In this document: positions 1 to 10,539 of the stretch, in pieces
Numbering within the stretch: position 1 is the first letter of the stretch
How the letters are laid out: each line of letters starts with the position of its first letter
NCBI GenBank assembly: GCA_900312665.1
Contig: ONZQ02000004.1
Location: 2,448,693-2,512,692, forward strand
Direction: 5' to 3'
DNA: 64,000 nt
DNA from: Cephalotrichum gorgonifer
Lineage: Eukaryota; Ascomycota; Sordariomycetes; Microascales; Microascaceae
Notes under the pieces: model-generated
Database searches by the model: none
Seen by the model: only the letters and a program-made list of their open reading frames with translations
What the model was told of the DNA's origin: nothing
Position numbers and translations under genes: made by a program

Positions 1-472
1 ACAGAGACAAGGTTCTGTACAAAGACCAACGCGTTAATCGGATCTTTGCTTCGTTCCCAGTAATCCACTAATGATTAGGGAGGTATTATTAGGAGGAGAA
101 TCAGCTGGGCAGATCCACCTTGGTGTCACAACTGGGAGATGCTGCCACAACACATCGAGGTCGAGGTCCGTGTCTGGCGGTAGTGGTCTGGACTACATTA
201 GTATTGGCTCGCTCCTTCCACTTATATATATATATATAGCACGCTAACGGCACTTACCGCACCTGCCGTTTTTGGCGGGGCAACCAAGACTGTACTTCCC
301 CACAGTATTAACCCAACACAATGCAGGTATCGCCTATCAGCGACCCCGCCTCCAACGCCGACAATACCCCTTCATCCAACCACCACCACACACCAAAGTC
401 CGAAAAAAGGAAGTCCCAGGTGCGGCCGCCCCTCACTATTATCCTCTCCCTTCCTATTCCGAAACCTTCTAG
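1..472. other. Left-edge noncoding region and promoter of the aminopeptidase gene
   Basis: No recognisable gene lies here. The region ends in a T/C-rich leader. A 60-codon ATG reading frame at 321-503 overlaps the first in-frame ATG of the aminopeptidase (473). It could act as an upstream ORF if transcription starts near the TATA-like run at 223-238. Confidence 0.5.
223..238 (+). promoter_or_regulatory. TATA-like (TA)n run upstream of the aminopeptidase gene
   Basis: An alternating TA run of about 16 bases lies 235 bases before the first in-frame ATG (473) and 367 bases before the preferred ATG (605). It could be a core promoter element or simply a dinucleotide repeat. Confidence 0.35.
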
Positions 473-604
473 ATGCTCAAGAGACAATCTTTCTTCCTCA
501 TGATCTATCGTCCTGGAGCACCCGTTCCACGAACCGCACATAATTTCAACCTCGCGACTCGTTCTGTTACCACGTCAGCGTCATCGTCACGCACCTCCGC
601 CACA

Positions 605-2200
605 ATGTCGGGACTAGAAGCAGCTAACGACTTCCTCCGATTCGTGAACGAATCCCCAACTCGTGCGTCTGATCCCTCCCCCAAATCGCCCGCCTACCAT
701 CTCTCTCCTCTCCCCTCCCCTCCCCTCCCCTCTGAGGCTTTCACCGAAACCCCAACTTCATCGCTAACAAGCCCTCCATCCACAGCCTACCATGCTGTCG
801 CCTCCGCCGTCAAGCGCCTCCAAAAGGCTGGCTTCGCCCCCCTCCGCGAGAAGGACCCCTGGGTGACCACCATCAAGCCCGGCGGCAAATACTTCGTCAC
901 CCGAAACGCCTCCTCCATCATCGCCTTCGCTGTCGGCCGTAACTGGCGGCCCGGTAACCCCATCTCCATGATCGGCGCCCACACCGACTCCCCCTGTCTC
1001 CGCCTCAAGCCCGTGAGCAAGAAGTCCAACGCGGGCTACATGCAGATCGGTGTCGAGACCTACGGCGGCGGCATATGGCACTCCTGGTTCGACCGCGACC
1101 TCAGCGTCGCCGGCCGCGTGCTCGTCCGGGACGAGGACGGCGAGGTCTCGTCCCGCCTGGTGAAGATCGACAAGCCCATCGTGCGCATCCCCACACTCGC
1201 AATCCACCTCGACCGGTCGTCCAACTTCGACCCAAACAAGGAGACGGAGCTGTTCCCGATCGCGGGGCTGGTGGAGGCGGAGCTCAACAGGACCGGAGGG
1301 GAAGAGGCCAAGAAGGCGGGTGACGCTGAGGGGAAGGAGGACGGCAAGAAGCCCTTCAGCCCGCTCTCGGCCATAGGTGACCGTCACCACCCCCATGTCA
1401 TCGACCTCGTCGCCGAGAAGGCCGGCGTCTCCCCCTCGAGCATAGTCGACTTCGAGCTGGTCCTCTTCGACACCCAGCCGGCGTCCCTCGGCGGCCTCAA
1501 CGACGAGTTCATCTTCTCCCCGCGCCTCGACAACCTCAACATGACCTACTGCACCGTCGAGGGCCTCATCGCCTCCGCCACCGACGCCTCCCTCAAGGAC
1601 GAGAACTCCATCCGCCTCCTCGCCTGCTTCGACCACGAGGAGATCGGCTCCACCTCCGCTCAGGGCGCCAACTCCTCCTTCCTACCGGCTATCCTGCGCC
1701 GGCTGGCGGCCACCAAGCCCGCGACGGAGGACGTGGACGGCGAGTTCGAGTCTGACGCGGCGGCCGCGTTCGAGCAGACGCTCGCGCGGTCGTTCCTTGT
1801 CTCGGCGGACATGGCGCACGCCGTGCACCCCAACTACGCGGCCAAGTACGAGGCGGACCACCGGCCCGAGATGAACAAGGGGACGGTGATCAAGATCAAC
1901 GCGAACCAGCGGTACGCGACCAACTCGCCCGGCATCGTGCTGCTGGAGGAGTGCGCGCGTCGCGCGGGCGTGCCGCTCCAGCTGTTCGTGGTGAGGAACG
2001 ACTCGCCGTGCGGGAGCACTATCGGCCCGATGCTGAGCGCCAAGATGGGCGTGCGGACGCTGGACCTCGGGAACCCGCAGCTGAGCATGCACAGCATCAG
2101 GGAGACGGGGGGCTCGAAGGACGTTGGGTTCGCGGTGGGGCTGTTTAAGGAGTTTTACCAGAGCTATGGGGAGCTCGAGAGGAGCATTGAGATTGAGTGA
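605..2200 (+). CDS. APE4: Aspartyl aminopeptidase, peptidase family M18
   Basis: Zinc-dependent exopeptidase that removes N-terminal Asp/Glu; the family is cytosolic or vacuolar (DNPEP/Ape4). An intron is inferred at 663-785. Joining 605-662 to 786-2200 gives 490 residues, the usual M18 length, and restores the N-terminal family motif ESPTPYHAVASA. Visible active-site blocks are GAHTDSPCLRLKP, SPRLDNLNMTYC, DHEEIGSTSAQGANS and SADMAHAVHPNY. The 123-nt intron is a multiple of three without a stop, so the unspliced frame stays open. Upstream in-frame ATGs at 473 and 500 would add an Arg/Ser-rich leader that resembles a mitochondrial presequence. I prefer 605 because MSGLEAANDFLRFVN is where the conserved family sequence begins. 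Confidence 0.93.
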   Translation: MSGLEAANDFLRFVNESPTRASDPSPKSPAYHLSPLPSPPLPSEAFTETPTSSLTSPPSTAYHAVASAVKRLQKAGFAPLREKDPWVTTIKPGGKYFVTRNASSIIAFAVGRNWRPGNPISMIGAHTDSPCLRLKPVSKKSNAGYMQIGVETYGGGIWHSWFDRDLSVAGRVLVRDEDGEVSSRLVKIDKPIVRIPTLAIHLDRSSNFDPNKETELFPIAGLVEAELNRTGGEEAKKAGDAEGKEDGKKPFSPLSAIGDRHHPHVIDLVAEKAGVSPSSIVDFELVLFDTQPASLGGLNDEFIFSPRLDNLNMTYCTVEGLIASATDASLKDENSIRLLACFDHEEIGSTSAQGANSSFLPAILRRLAATKPATEDVDGEFESDAAAAFEQTLARSFLVSADMAHAVHPNYAAKYEADHRPEMNKGTVIKINANQRYATNSPGIVLLEECARRAGVPLQLFVVRNDSPCGSTIGPMLSAKMGVRTLDLGNPQLSMHSIRETGGSKDVGFAVGLFKEFYQSYGELERSIEIE

Positions 2201-3044
2201 GGGGGTGGGTCTGAAGGAAGAAAGGGGGCGTTGGGGTATGTAGGTGTATTCTTGGGAGAGTGAGGAGTGAGATCCATGCCATGCTGGAGAGATCTTGGCT
2301 ATAAGGCGAGTAATTTAACCTACGAAACGGGGTATATAGAGATGTCCTCTATATTCGAAATAAGAAGAAAAATGAACAACTGAAAATCCGTACCAAATCT
2401 GGACAGAGTCCGTGCTGAAGTCTAACTACTCTCACTGCATATATTTGGGAATAGGCGATAACTTTTAAGTTGTTTTTAAAATTGTATGGTATCAAAAAAA
2501 GTCGACGTAGAAGGGACAAGAAAGTTGTGATGGTACAAAAATACAGCTCTCCAATGAAAATCGAAAAGAAAAAAAAATCAACTGTAGAAAAAGGCCCCCC
2601 CTGAACTCCTTCCGTCCTCCTTTCCTATGACGCCAGATTTTCTAGTACCTTTCCTCCTCCCTTCCCCCCATTTTCCAAGGGGGAGGTATGTCCCGCTCCC
2701 ACATCTAAGCGTTAAAAAAGTTTGTGCGAAAAAGAAAACAAGAGAAGAGCGAAAAGGGGTAAGGGTAAGGGATCCGTCTTTTCTCCTTTTCTCTGCGGAG
2801 GAGGATTTCTTCTTGTGGCGGATGGGAGGACCAAGATCGGGATATATCCCGAATTGTTGGCGCCCCGGGATCACGAGCCGTGGATCTCCGTGGCGGCCGT
2901 CTGGGGCTTCGACGTTAGATATTCCAGAGGTGTCGTCGGCCTTGCGGTGAGGCACAGGGTGTCAGTGAGAGAACACTGGTGATGGGGGGTGCCGTTCTAG
3001 GTCCTCTAGCCCCTTTCCTTCCCCCCTCTTCGCCGTCGCCCTTT
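2201..3044. other. Convergent intergenic region, 3' ends of the aminopeptidase and DUF5672 genes
   Basis: It should contain the 3' untranslated regions of the two converging genes. The first half is A/T-rich, with A runs near 2495 and 2570. Reading frames here are short or antisense shadows, and I see no additional gene. Confidence 0.5.
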
Positions 3045-4578
3045 TTATTCATCCTTTTCCTTCTCCTTCTCCTTGTCAGCATCGGCCTTTTCCTTCTCCT
3101 TGTCGGTGTCGACCTTTTCCTTTTCTGTCTCGGCGTTGTCCGTTGCCTTGGGTTTCTCCTGCTCCGAGCTGACTGTCTTCGTCTCCGTAGCCCCGCCGTC
3201 CTTCTCCTTGGCCGTCTCCGGCCCCGCGACTTCTTCCTCGCTCGCGTCCTGCGCTGTATCTACTCCCTCATCCCCGCCCTTCTCCTTTTCCTTTTCTTTC
3301 TCCTTCTCCTTCTCTTTTTCCTTTTCCTTCTGCTTCCTCTTCTCCTCGTCCTCCTTCTCCTTCTTCTTCCGCTCCTCGTCCTCCTTCTTCTTCTTCTCCT
3401 CCGCCTCCTTCTCCGCGTCGGTGGGCCCGAACCCGCCCTCGCCGTTATCCCCGTCGCACCTCTCCCTCTCCAGCTTCATGTCCATGATGAGGCTCAGCTC
3501 GGGGCAGTACTCGAAGATCTTCTTCCTCTGCTCCTGGTTCTTCCACACCCAGTCCTTCAGCCTCTTGCCGCCCTCGCGCACGTGGAAGCCCATGGGCTTC
3601 TCGTAGTAGACGTCCTCGACCGTCAGCACGCCCTGGTCGCCCGTGGCCACCTTCTCGCCGGGGAGGATGACCATGCGCTTGCCGAACCACTCGTCCTCGG
3701 CCTCGGTGTCGTTGTACCGCTGCTGGAAGTCGAGGACGCGCTTGATGGCGCTGACGCGGCGGAGGGAGAGGCCGCCGTTTCCGGAGAAGCGGTCGTTGGG
3801 TTTCCTATGTTTCAGGGAAGGGGGCGCGAGTTAGCGAATGAGGTTTCCCAAGCCAGAGGAGGGCAGGGTTTTGGGTGGTTTGGGCTACATACCTCGGGGC
3901 GCCGGCCCAGCTCCACTCGAGCCACTCATTCAGACTCGTCTCCGAGTTCGCGCACAGGATGCTGTCGCTCTCGTACTTGAGGATCCACTCCACGCCGGGC
4001 AGGAACTCGTCGTAGAAGCGGGTGTCGGTGAGGGCCCTGTAGATGTGCTCCTTGCTCTCGATGCTCCAGGGCGGGGGCAGGACCATGAGATCGAGCTTTC
4101 CGATGATCTGCTGGTGCTTGATGGTGGAGGCCCTGCCGATGCTCTTGACGCTCTTCTCGGAGCCGATGAAGAGGAAGCGCCAGTCGGGGGGCACGACGGA
4201 CACCATGTGCAGCATCTGGGGGATGAGGTGGGAGATGGGGCGGGGCTCGATGATGAGGGCGAGCTTGCGGCCGTCGTACTTTGCGCGCGGGTCGGCGTCG
4301 ACCTTCCAGTCGACCTTTAGCTTGGGGATCTTCTGGCGGGCCTCGGCGATGCGGGAGTTGAGCTCGGCGCGGATGGTGGGGGTGTAGTGGGGGAGGAGGC
4401 CTGCTATCGTCCATCTAGAGCCGAGTTAGCACATCGGTATTGGGTTTGGCTGTATGAAGATATGGGGGAGGGAAAAGGGGGGAGGGGCGGCATACGTGAG
4501 GATGAGGGAGAGCGCGATGAGTAGCCGAGCTTTGGTGACGTGCTGGGTCACCAACGGCGGTAATGTAATAGCTCCCAT
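3045..4578 (-). CDS. DUF5672 family protein, membrane-anchored glycosyltransferase-like, with Lys/Glu-rich tail
   Basis: Three exons on the minus strand: 4578-4496, 4414-3893 and 3804-3045, giving 454 residues. The donors are GTATGC and GTATGT. An N-terminal hydrophobic segment (ARLLIALSLILT) suggests a type II membrane protein. The conserved core includes MLHMVSVVPPDWRFLFIGSE, the acidic block ESDSILCANS, WSWAGAPR, then GNGGLSLRRVS and EYCPEL near the end of the domain. It is a paralogue of the gene at 7733-8916 and shares the position and phase of intron 1. After the domain comes a tail of about 130 residues, mostly KEKEKE/EEKKK, ending in KEKDE and absent from the paralogue. DUF5672 is thought to be GT-A-like; substrate and compartment (Golgi or ER) are inference. 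Confidence 0.85.
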
Positions 4579-7500
4579 GCTGGCGAACCGATTTGTGGTG
4601 ATCCTATAAAAAGAAATGCTGGGATATTAAGTGTTGACCGCGTGGCACGCGATGCGATCGATCACTAGCGGGCGAGCGAGGGAGAGAGTCGGCGGAGGAG
4701 GTCACAGGAGGGATAGTGTGTTCCTTTGCATCCCGACTATGATAATGATGAGAGGACGACGGTCCGGTGGTAGAAGGTATTCCGCTCGATTCGGTCGGTC
4801 ACGCGACGGAGAGCAAACGGGGATGGGGAGAAAGAGGAACGGGGCTTGAGGTTGTGTGAAGGTTCGGGTCGCGCACCAGCCTGAGACGGTTTAGTCGGAT
4901 TTACGAGTACGAGTACGAGTATGTATTAGAGGGGGGCAAAATTATTTCGCTCTACGTACGCACGTACGTAGTAGAACTTAGGGGTTCGTATGTGCGTACG
5001 ACATGAAAGAGCCACTAGATCCACCAGACAGAATGATAGGAGATCTACGCCATAAGGGGATTTGCTGGGATCCCGGAATATCCCTGTTGGGATCGGCGTG
5101 AGGTTGGAATTAGACGAGCAGTCTGCACTGTATTCGTACACACGCGAGCTTGAAACTAATAAATGGAAGTAGTGCGGCTCCAGTGCGGGACCGCCCCGAA
5201 TCAATTCGCCGTTTCATCAGAGCGGGAACCTTTCGATGCAAGTACCACCAAGTATTCGGGGGGTACCTCTCCCGCCGCGCCTGGACACGACGGCATCTTT
5301 TTGCCGCCGCTGAAACTGAACCCCCTTTTGTATGCGTGTTTGTAGTGATTTTCTGTTCTACATTTAAACCAACTGCACCACTGAAGCCGTGATTGGTAGA
5401 TAAAAGGAGTAGCGTAAGGGGTCTATTTGGTCGTTCCCACGTTTCCTCGTATCCCCATTTCCTCGTGTGCAAGGTACCGGAGCCATGTGTCCTTGTCGCG
5501 TCCAATCCTCGACAGGAGATGACATATACGAGTACGAGGTAATGCGCTAAAAACCCACCACCTAGAGAGTAGCGCAGACTTGAACGCTTGTTGTTGGCAT
5601 TGGTTCAGTCCATAGAGGGCGCGCAGGGCAGGACGAAGGGAAGGATCGAATTCTCGCCCTTGCATGAGTACTGCGACTCTGTTATATTATTCCTAATAGG
5701 AGGTCTACCTGGGAGAAAAAGGGGATTTAGTGCAAGGTGATATGAGCTTCTGCTTTTCGCTCGCATCACGGATGGGAAGGGAAATGGTGTCAGAGCACAG
5801 TAGCGTTGTGCGGTTCACGTATGAGGACCTAGTAGAAACCGGTTTCGTCAAAAGGAAGGACGGATGTGAGGGTTGGAGAGTAATAACGGAGGGAGCTGTC
5901 CTTCTAATATCCTCCTCGCCAGAGTTAATACACTGGTGTTGCTACTCGTATTGCAAGTAATGGCAAGAACGCCCACTGGGCGCTTGGTTGAAGCAGAGAT
6001 TAGCGACGTCATAATATTCCTTCTCGAAATGGAAATGGGGTAGTATTATTAGAGTTATTGCTCCGTATTATTGGATCTGGCGTCGTAGTACTAGTAGCTC
6101 CTTGCCCGTGCCCCCTGTCAGGGCTCCCATTTATGTTAATTGCCCGCCGACCCACCTGGAGGGAAACGATGGGTGACCTGGGCACGGGAAATCGACGGGA
6201 AGGATTCTTTGCCACGAGGATCACATATGTCGGTTTTCCCGCCCCCGCGATCCCACTTGTCAGTGGTTAAAGTGATATTTGGCTTACTTGGAGTTCCTTC
6301 CCCGCGATGAGATCGTCCCATGATGGCTCCTGCCCCTCAACCAGGGCCGAGGGCTCCTTCCATGCAGCTTTAGGATACATGTACTCGTATATACGGGAAA
6401 CAGTGGGCTGACTAACTACCCCCAGTCGAAGTATGAAGCCCAAGTGAGCGGATTGGTTCAGATGGATACCCGTATGCAAGATGGTGGCTCCATTGGCCTC
6501 CAGCTCCCACTAGATAGAGAGAGGTACGCTGGCGCTACCTCCTGGTACATGACAGACAAACCTAACCACGACCTCACTGGGCCCTGTGTCCCGGTAGTCT
6601 GCACACCTAACACGCACTGTCCACTCAGTGTAACACTCGTACCTGTACTCTGTGCCCACTCTGTACTGGGGAATGCGCCCAACCTGACTGTTGGCTAATC
6701 CAATTAGGTGCAGAGGCGCTCCCTCGTGCTCCCTCGTTGACTAGGACAAAGGTGAAAGTCGTCGTATGCATTGACACTTCTCCCTCCCTGTTGTTTCTCC
6801 CTGGTAGGGAACTGGGGGACGTGACATTCCGCTAGCTACTGTACGGAGTACTTGTAAGTTAACCTGTATTTCGTGGAGAAATCCCCTCGTTGGAAACCCA
6901 ATTGGTTCTTTTTTTTTTTTTCGGATTGTTCTCAAGGCTCCCAAACCGTTCCAGTCTAAAGGAACCAAAAAAAGAGACCAGAGAAAAGGAGGCGGCAAAA
7001 AAGTTGGGTCCAGTGAAACCAATATATCGCCTCCCAACGAGTGCATGTACTCCTATATCCCTTTTCTTTCTGCGCCCTGAAAACCTCTCACCCAGGGTAC
7101 TCACTGCATTTCCAAGTACGACATATACGGAGTACCCCCACAGTGTCTTCAGGCTCCCTCATTGCTCCCACCCGTGCGGGTCTAATTTTAGTTGGTTTCG
7201 ATACCAGCCGTTTCGTCTTTTTCGTTGCCCGCTTGCTCCTGCCCCTTTCCCACGCTCAGGTCGATCCTCATATTGTACGAGGGCTTTTGGATTCTGGGAC
7301 ACAGGAAGCGGATCAATCCCTGGAATTCTTTGTTCGGCCACTTTTGCCGAGGTGCCTCACCAAGCGGGCCTTTTCTGTTTCGCAGACCATCCATCCCTCC
7401 CACGTTCCTGGAAAATACGGGGCGACTGACGACGACTCCTCGACGTCCTTCTTTATATCACCGCCGGGCGGAAGTTCATCTAACTAATTTGGAGCTTCCC

Positions 7501-7732
7501 CTCCCCCCCTTTCAAAGATCCACTCTGGTATTTGCGACGCAAACCACCCCAGACCCTCCTTGCTTCCGAAAGCGCCAAGACTCACCACACGACACCCTGC
7601 GACGAGTTCCACATGATCACGCGAGCTCGTTGTTAAACTTCGCGAGAAGGGACTGCTTGCGCCAAAAACTCACTCCATCCCTTCCATACCTCCTTCCACA
7701 CAGACGCACACGCGCATACGCGCACATCTGCC
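4579..7732. other. Intergenic region between divergent DUF5672 paralogues
   Basis: About 3.15 kb with no supported gene. It holds several GTAC-type motifs (4902-4924, 5526-5540, 6378-6394, 6838-6856, 7105-7135) and a CT-rich leader before 7733. No ATG occurs between 7047 and 7612. A short upstream ORF, ATG at 7613 to TAA at 7636 (seven residues), precedes the plus-strand gene. Other reading frames are under about 180 codons and show no family resemblance. Confidence 0.55.
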
Positions 7733-8916
7733 ATGTCCGAATCCGCCGTTCCCCTCCTGTCGGGAGGCGACGGCAGGTCGTTAACCCAGAAGGTTCAGGC
7801 TCTCGGTGCCGCTATATGGAACCACACGAGCCGGCGCATGCGCATGCTCGGCGCCTTCGTCCTCTTCCTGTATGTATCACCGTCACCCTCTCCGGTAGCA
7901 GGCGCCAATCCGACCCCCTTCCCCCCGGGATCTACGTTGACTGACGCCCCTTCCAAAGCTTCCTCTCCATCTGGCTCTCCTCCTCGGCCGGGCTCGCCCC
8001 TCCCGTCCCCCGCATCTCCCTCGAATACCCCCACTCCCCCTACAACGCCTCCAAGGTCGCCCTCCTGATCGAGAACCGGCCCAACCCCATCCTCGCCCCC
8101 CTCATGCTCCACTTCATGTCCGTCGTCCCGCCCGACTGGCGCTTCCGCTTCATGGGCTCCCCGGAGTCCGTCGAGCACATCAACAAGTCCGTTGCCATCC
8201 GCGAGCACGTGGCCATGGGCAAGCTCGACCTTACCTACATCCCCTCCAACATGAGCACCGCCGGACAGGAGATGATCTCCCGTTTCCTCACAAACCTCTG
8301 GATCTACGAGACCGTCCTGCAGCCCGCCGAGTGGCTCCTCGTCTTCCAGACCGACAGCATCTTCTGCGCAAACTCGAAGTACACCCTCAACGACTACCTC
8401 GAGTACGACTGGGTCGGCGCCCCCTGGCACCCGACGGGCAAGTGGGGTGGCAACGGCGGGCTGTCACTTAGGCGCGTGAGCACCATGATCGACGTGCTGA
8501 GGAACCAGGTCCGCGACGAGGACTCGGCCGCAGAGGACGTGTGGCTCGCCGAGCGCGTCTCGCACCGCCCCGGCGCCCTGGTCGCCAACGGCTCCGTCGC
8601 CCTGACCTTCAGCGGGGAGCAGTACGCCGGCGAGCTGGTCAAGCTGGACGACGACGAGGCCATACACAAGTACGGGTCCATCGCCGCCGCCATCGACGCG
8701 GGGGAGTACGTGACCGAGCTGGACTCGTGGCGAAACGGCTTCTACGAGCCCATGGGCTACCACACCGGCGGCTCGGGGAAGCACCTCCACAAGCAGATCT
8801 TCGGCAGCCCCGACCTAAGGAAGCACGTGTGGAACTACTGCCCCGAGTTGAAGATGACCCTCGACATGGACGCCGCCCAGTACGTCCCCGGGGACTGCCA
8901 CGCCGACTTGACTTAG
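7733..8916 (+). CDS. DUF5672 family protein, membrane-anchored glycosyltransferase-like
   Basis: Two exons, 7733-7869 and 7959-8916 (intron 89 nt, donor GTATGT, acceptor AAAG), giving 364 residues. The single N-terminal hydrophobic segment (residues about 37-56, LGAFVLFLFLSIWL) follows Arg-rich RRMRM, as in a type II signal anchor. Core motifs are ALLIENRPN, MLHFMSVVPPDWRFRFMG, FQTDSIFCANS, YDWVGAPWHPTGK, GNGGLSLRRVS and the final WNYCPELKMTLDMD. This copy keeps QTDSIFC and GAPW, which in the paralogue at 3045-4578 read ESDSILC and GAPR. It lacks the second intron and the Lys/Glu tail of that paralogue. The biochemical function is unproven. A glycosyltransferase-like role in the secretory pathway is inferred from the family. 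Confidence 0.88.
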
Positions 8917-9687
8917 AGGAATCTGGCCGGGGAGTATTGAATTCTGCGCGGGAGTGTGGGGAATTTTCCGTTTGGGGTCGGGAATTATCGCTCGGGAGGG
9001 TGTATCCCCTGCTACCCCCCGGGATGGCGATGTTACAGGAAGGGGTTGGAAGGGGGGACTGGCTCTTTTCTAGTCTCTCGGTTGTTTCTCGATATGTCGT
9101 TTCGACGGAAGTTATAGATAGGGGAGGGACGGGTCGGCCTGTCTCGGATCCCGATTGGATGGATGCAAAAGACGGAACGGAACGGGATATAATACCCGGC
9201 ATTTGTATGATGGGTTTATGGAGTTTATTTGTTCTGCTAATATCTGGCATTTGGGGGAGGGGAGTTGTTCGGAATAGGTTTTTCTTTTATTGTCCTGGGA
9301 ACCCAAAAATGTATGAATGAATCATACCACTTGAATACTTTTTACCTTTTTTCGGGCGTTCTTATTCCTCGTCTTCCTCTTCTTCTTCATCTTCTTCTAC
9401 CGTTTCTCCCAGGGTAGAAAGCAAGCCTTTGATTACGCCATGTGCGGTGTATATTAACTGAAAATACCGAAGTAAGGGAGAAGAGATATCATAAGTAAGG
9501 TATGAAGACGAAGAGACATGAAACCAGTTGAAAATGCCCATAGATCCAGGGGACGAGACAGAAACCACAGCTCTAGTCCCCAGCCCCAGCCCCAGCCGAG
9601 CCCCAGCCCAGCCCATCCCAGCATCCGGAGGGAACAACTCCCCAACCCCAACCGCAGCCTCCCCCCTCACACACACACACACACACA
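8917..9687. other. Convergent 3' region between the DUF5672 gene and the CaM kinase
   Basis: Untranslated 3' sequence of two converging genes. It includes a Glu-codon-like GA/TC-rich stretch near 9365-9405, a CAGCCC minisatellite near 9578-9610 and a CA microsatellite ending at the kinase stop. No gene is seen. Confidence 0.5.
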
Positions 9688-9688
9688 C
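9668..9688. repeat. (CA)n microsatellite
   Basis: About ten uninterrupted CA units directly beyond the kinase stop codon, in its 3' untranslated region. Confidence 0.9.
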
Positions 9689-10503
9689 TATCGCTGCATC
9701 GCCGGACTCGACCACAACCCATTTGACGTCTCGACAATCCTATTCACGTTCGACCCGGGCCTCAGCGCCGACGGCACATCGCCCGCCTCGCCCATCACGA
9801 CGTCCATCTCGACCCCCGGCTGCGACCCGTACCCGCTGTCCTGCCCCGCCATCTTAACGGCGTCGTCCTCACCCGGGCCCGGCCCCGCCGTCACTATGGG
9901 CACCCTGAGCGTGCCGTCCTCGGCAGTGGCGTCGTCCTCTCCCGTGGAGGCCATGGACCCCCGGCCGTCCTTGAGCTTGTTGATGGCCCTCACGGTGTCG
10001 ATGGCGGCGTGCAGGGTCCTCCGGGCATTGAAGTTCTTCTTGACGGTCGGCAAAAGGTTCTGCGAGCCCTCGCCGCGGGGCTGGGCGCCGCCCACGCCGC
10101 CGACGACGAAGGCGTGCTGCAGCGCCTCGTGGGCCGTCATGCGCCTGTCCGGGTCGACGGTCAGGCACCGCCGTATGAAGTCCTTTGCGGCCTCGGACAC
10201 GCCGCGCCAGTACTCGGCGGGCTCGAACCTGTACTCGGCGCCCAGGATGGCCTGCATCTCCTCGAAGTCGGAGCGGCGGTCGAAGGGGGTGTAGCCGCTG
10301 AGGAGGAAGTAGGTGATGACACCCAGGGCCCAGACGTCGACGGGCTTGCCATGGCCGACCTTCTTGAAGATCTCGGGGGCCATGTAGCCCGGGGTGCCGC
10401 AGGTGGTGGTGAGGACGTGGAACTGCTCCTCGTCCATGATGCGCGAGAGGCCGAAGTCGGCGATGAGGAGGTCGGCGTTGTCCTCGGGGGTGCGGAAGAG
10501 GAG

Positions 10504-10539
<36 letters not shown>

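Noticed and set aside
764..1636. Minus-strand frame of 290 codons opposite the aminopeptidase
   Set aside because: This is a shadow of a high-GC3 coding region. It has no motifs, while the plus strand has complete M18 blocks.
2979..3980. Long plus-strand frame of 333 codons
   Set aside because: It is antisense to the DUF5672 gene and runs through its Lys/Glu repeat, giving poly-Leu. The minus-strand frame has the family motifs and splice sites.
4902..4924. Internal telomere-like repeat
   Set aside because: The TACGAG units differ from the fungal telomere TTAGGG. They belong to the dispersed GTAC-type motif family seen across all gene-poor segments.
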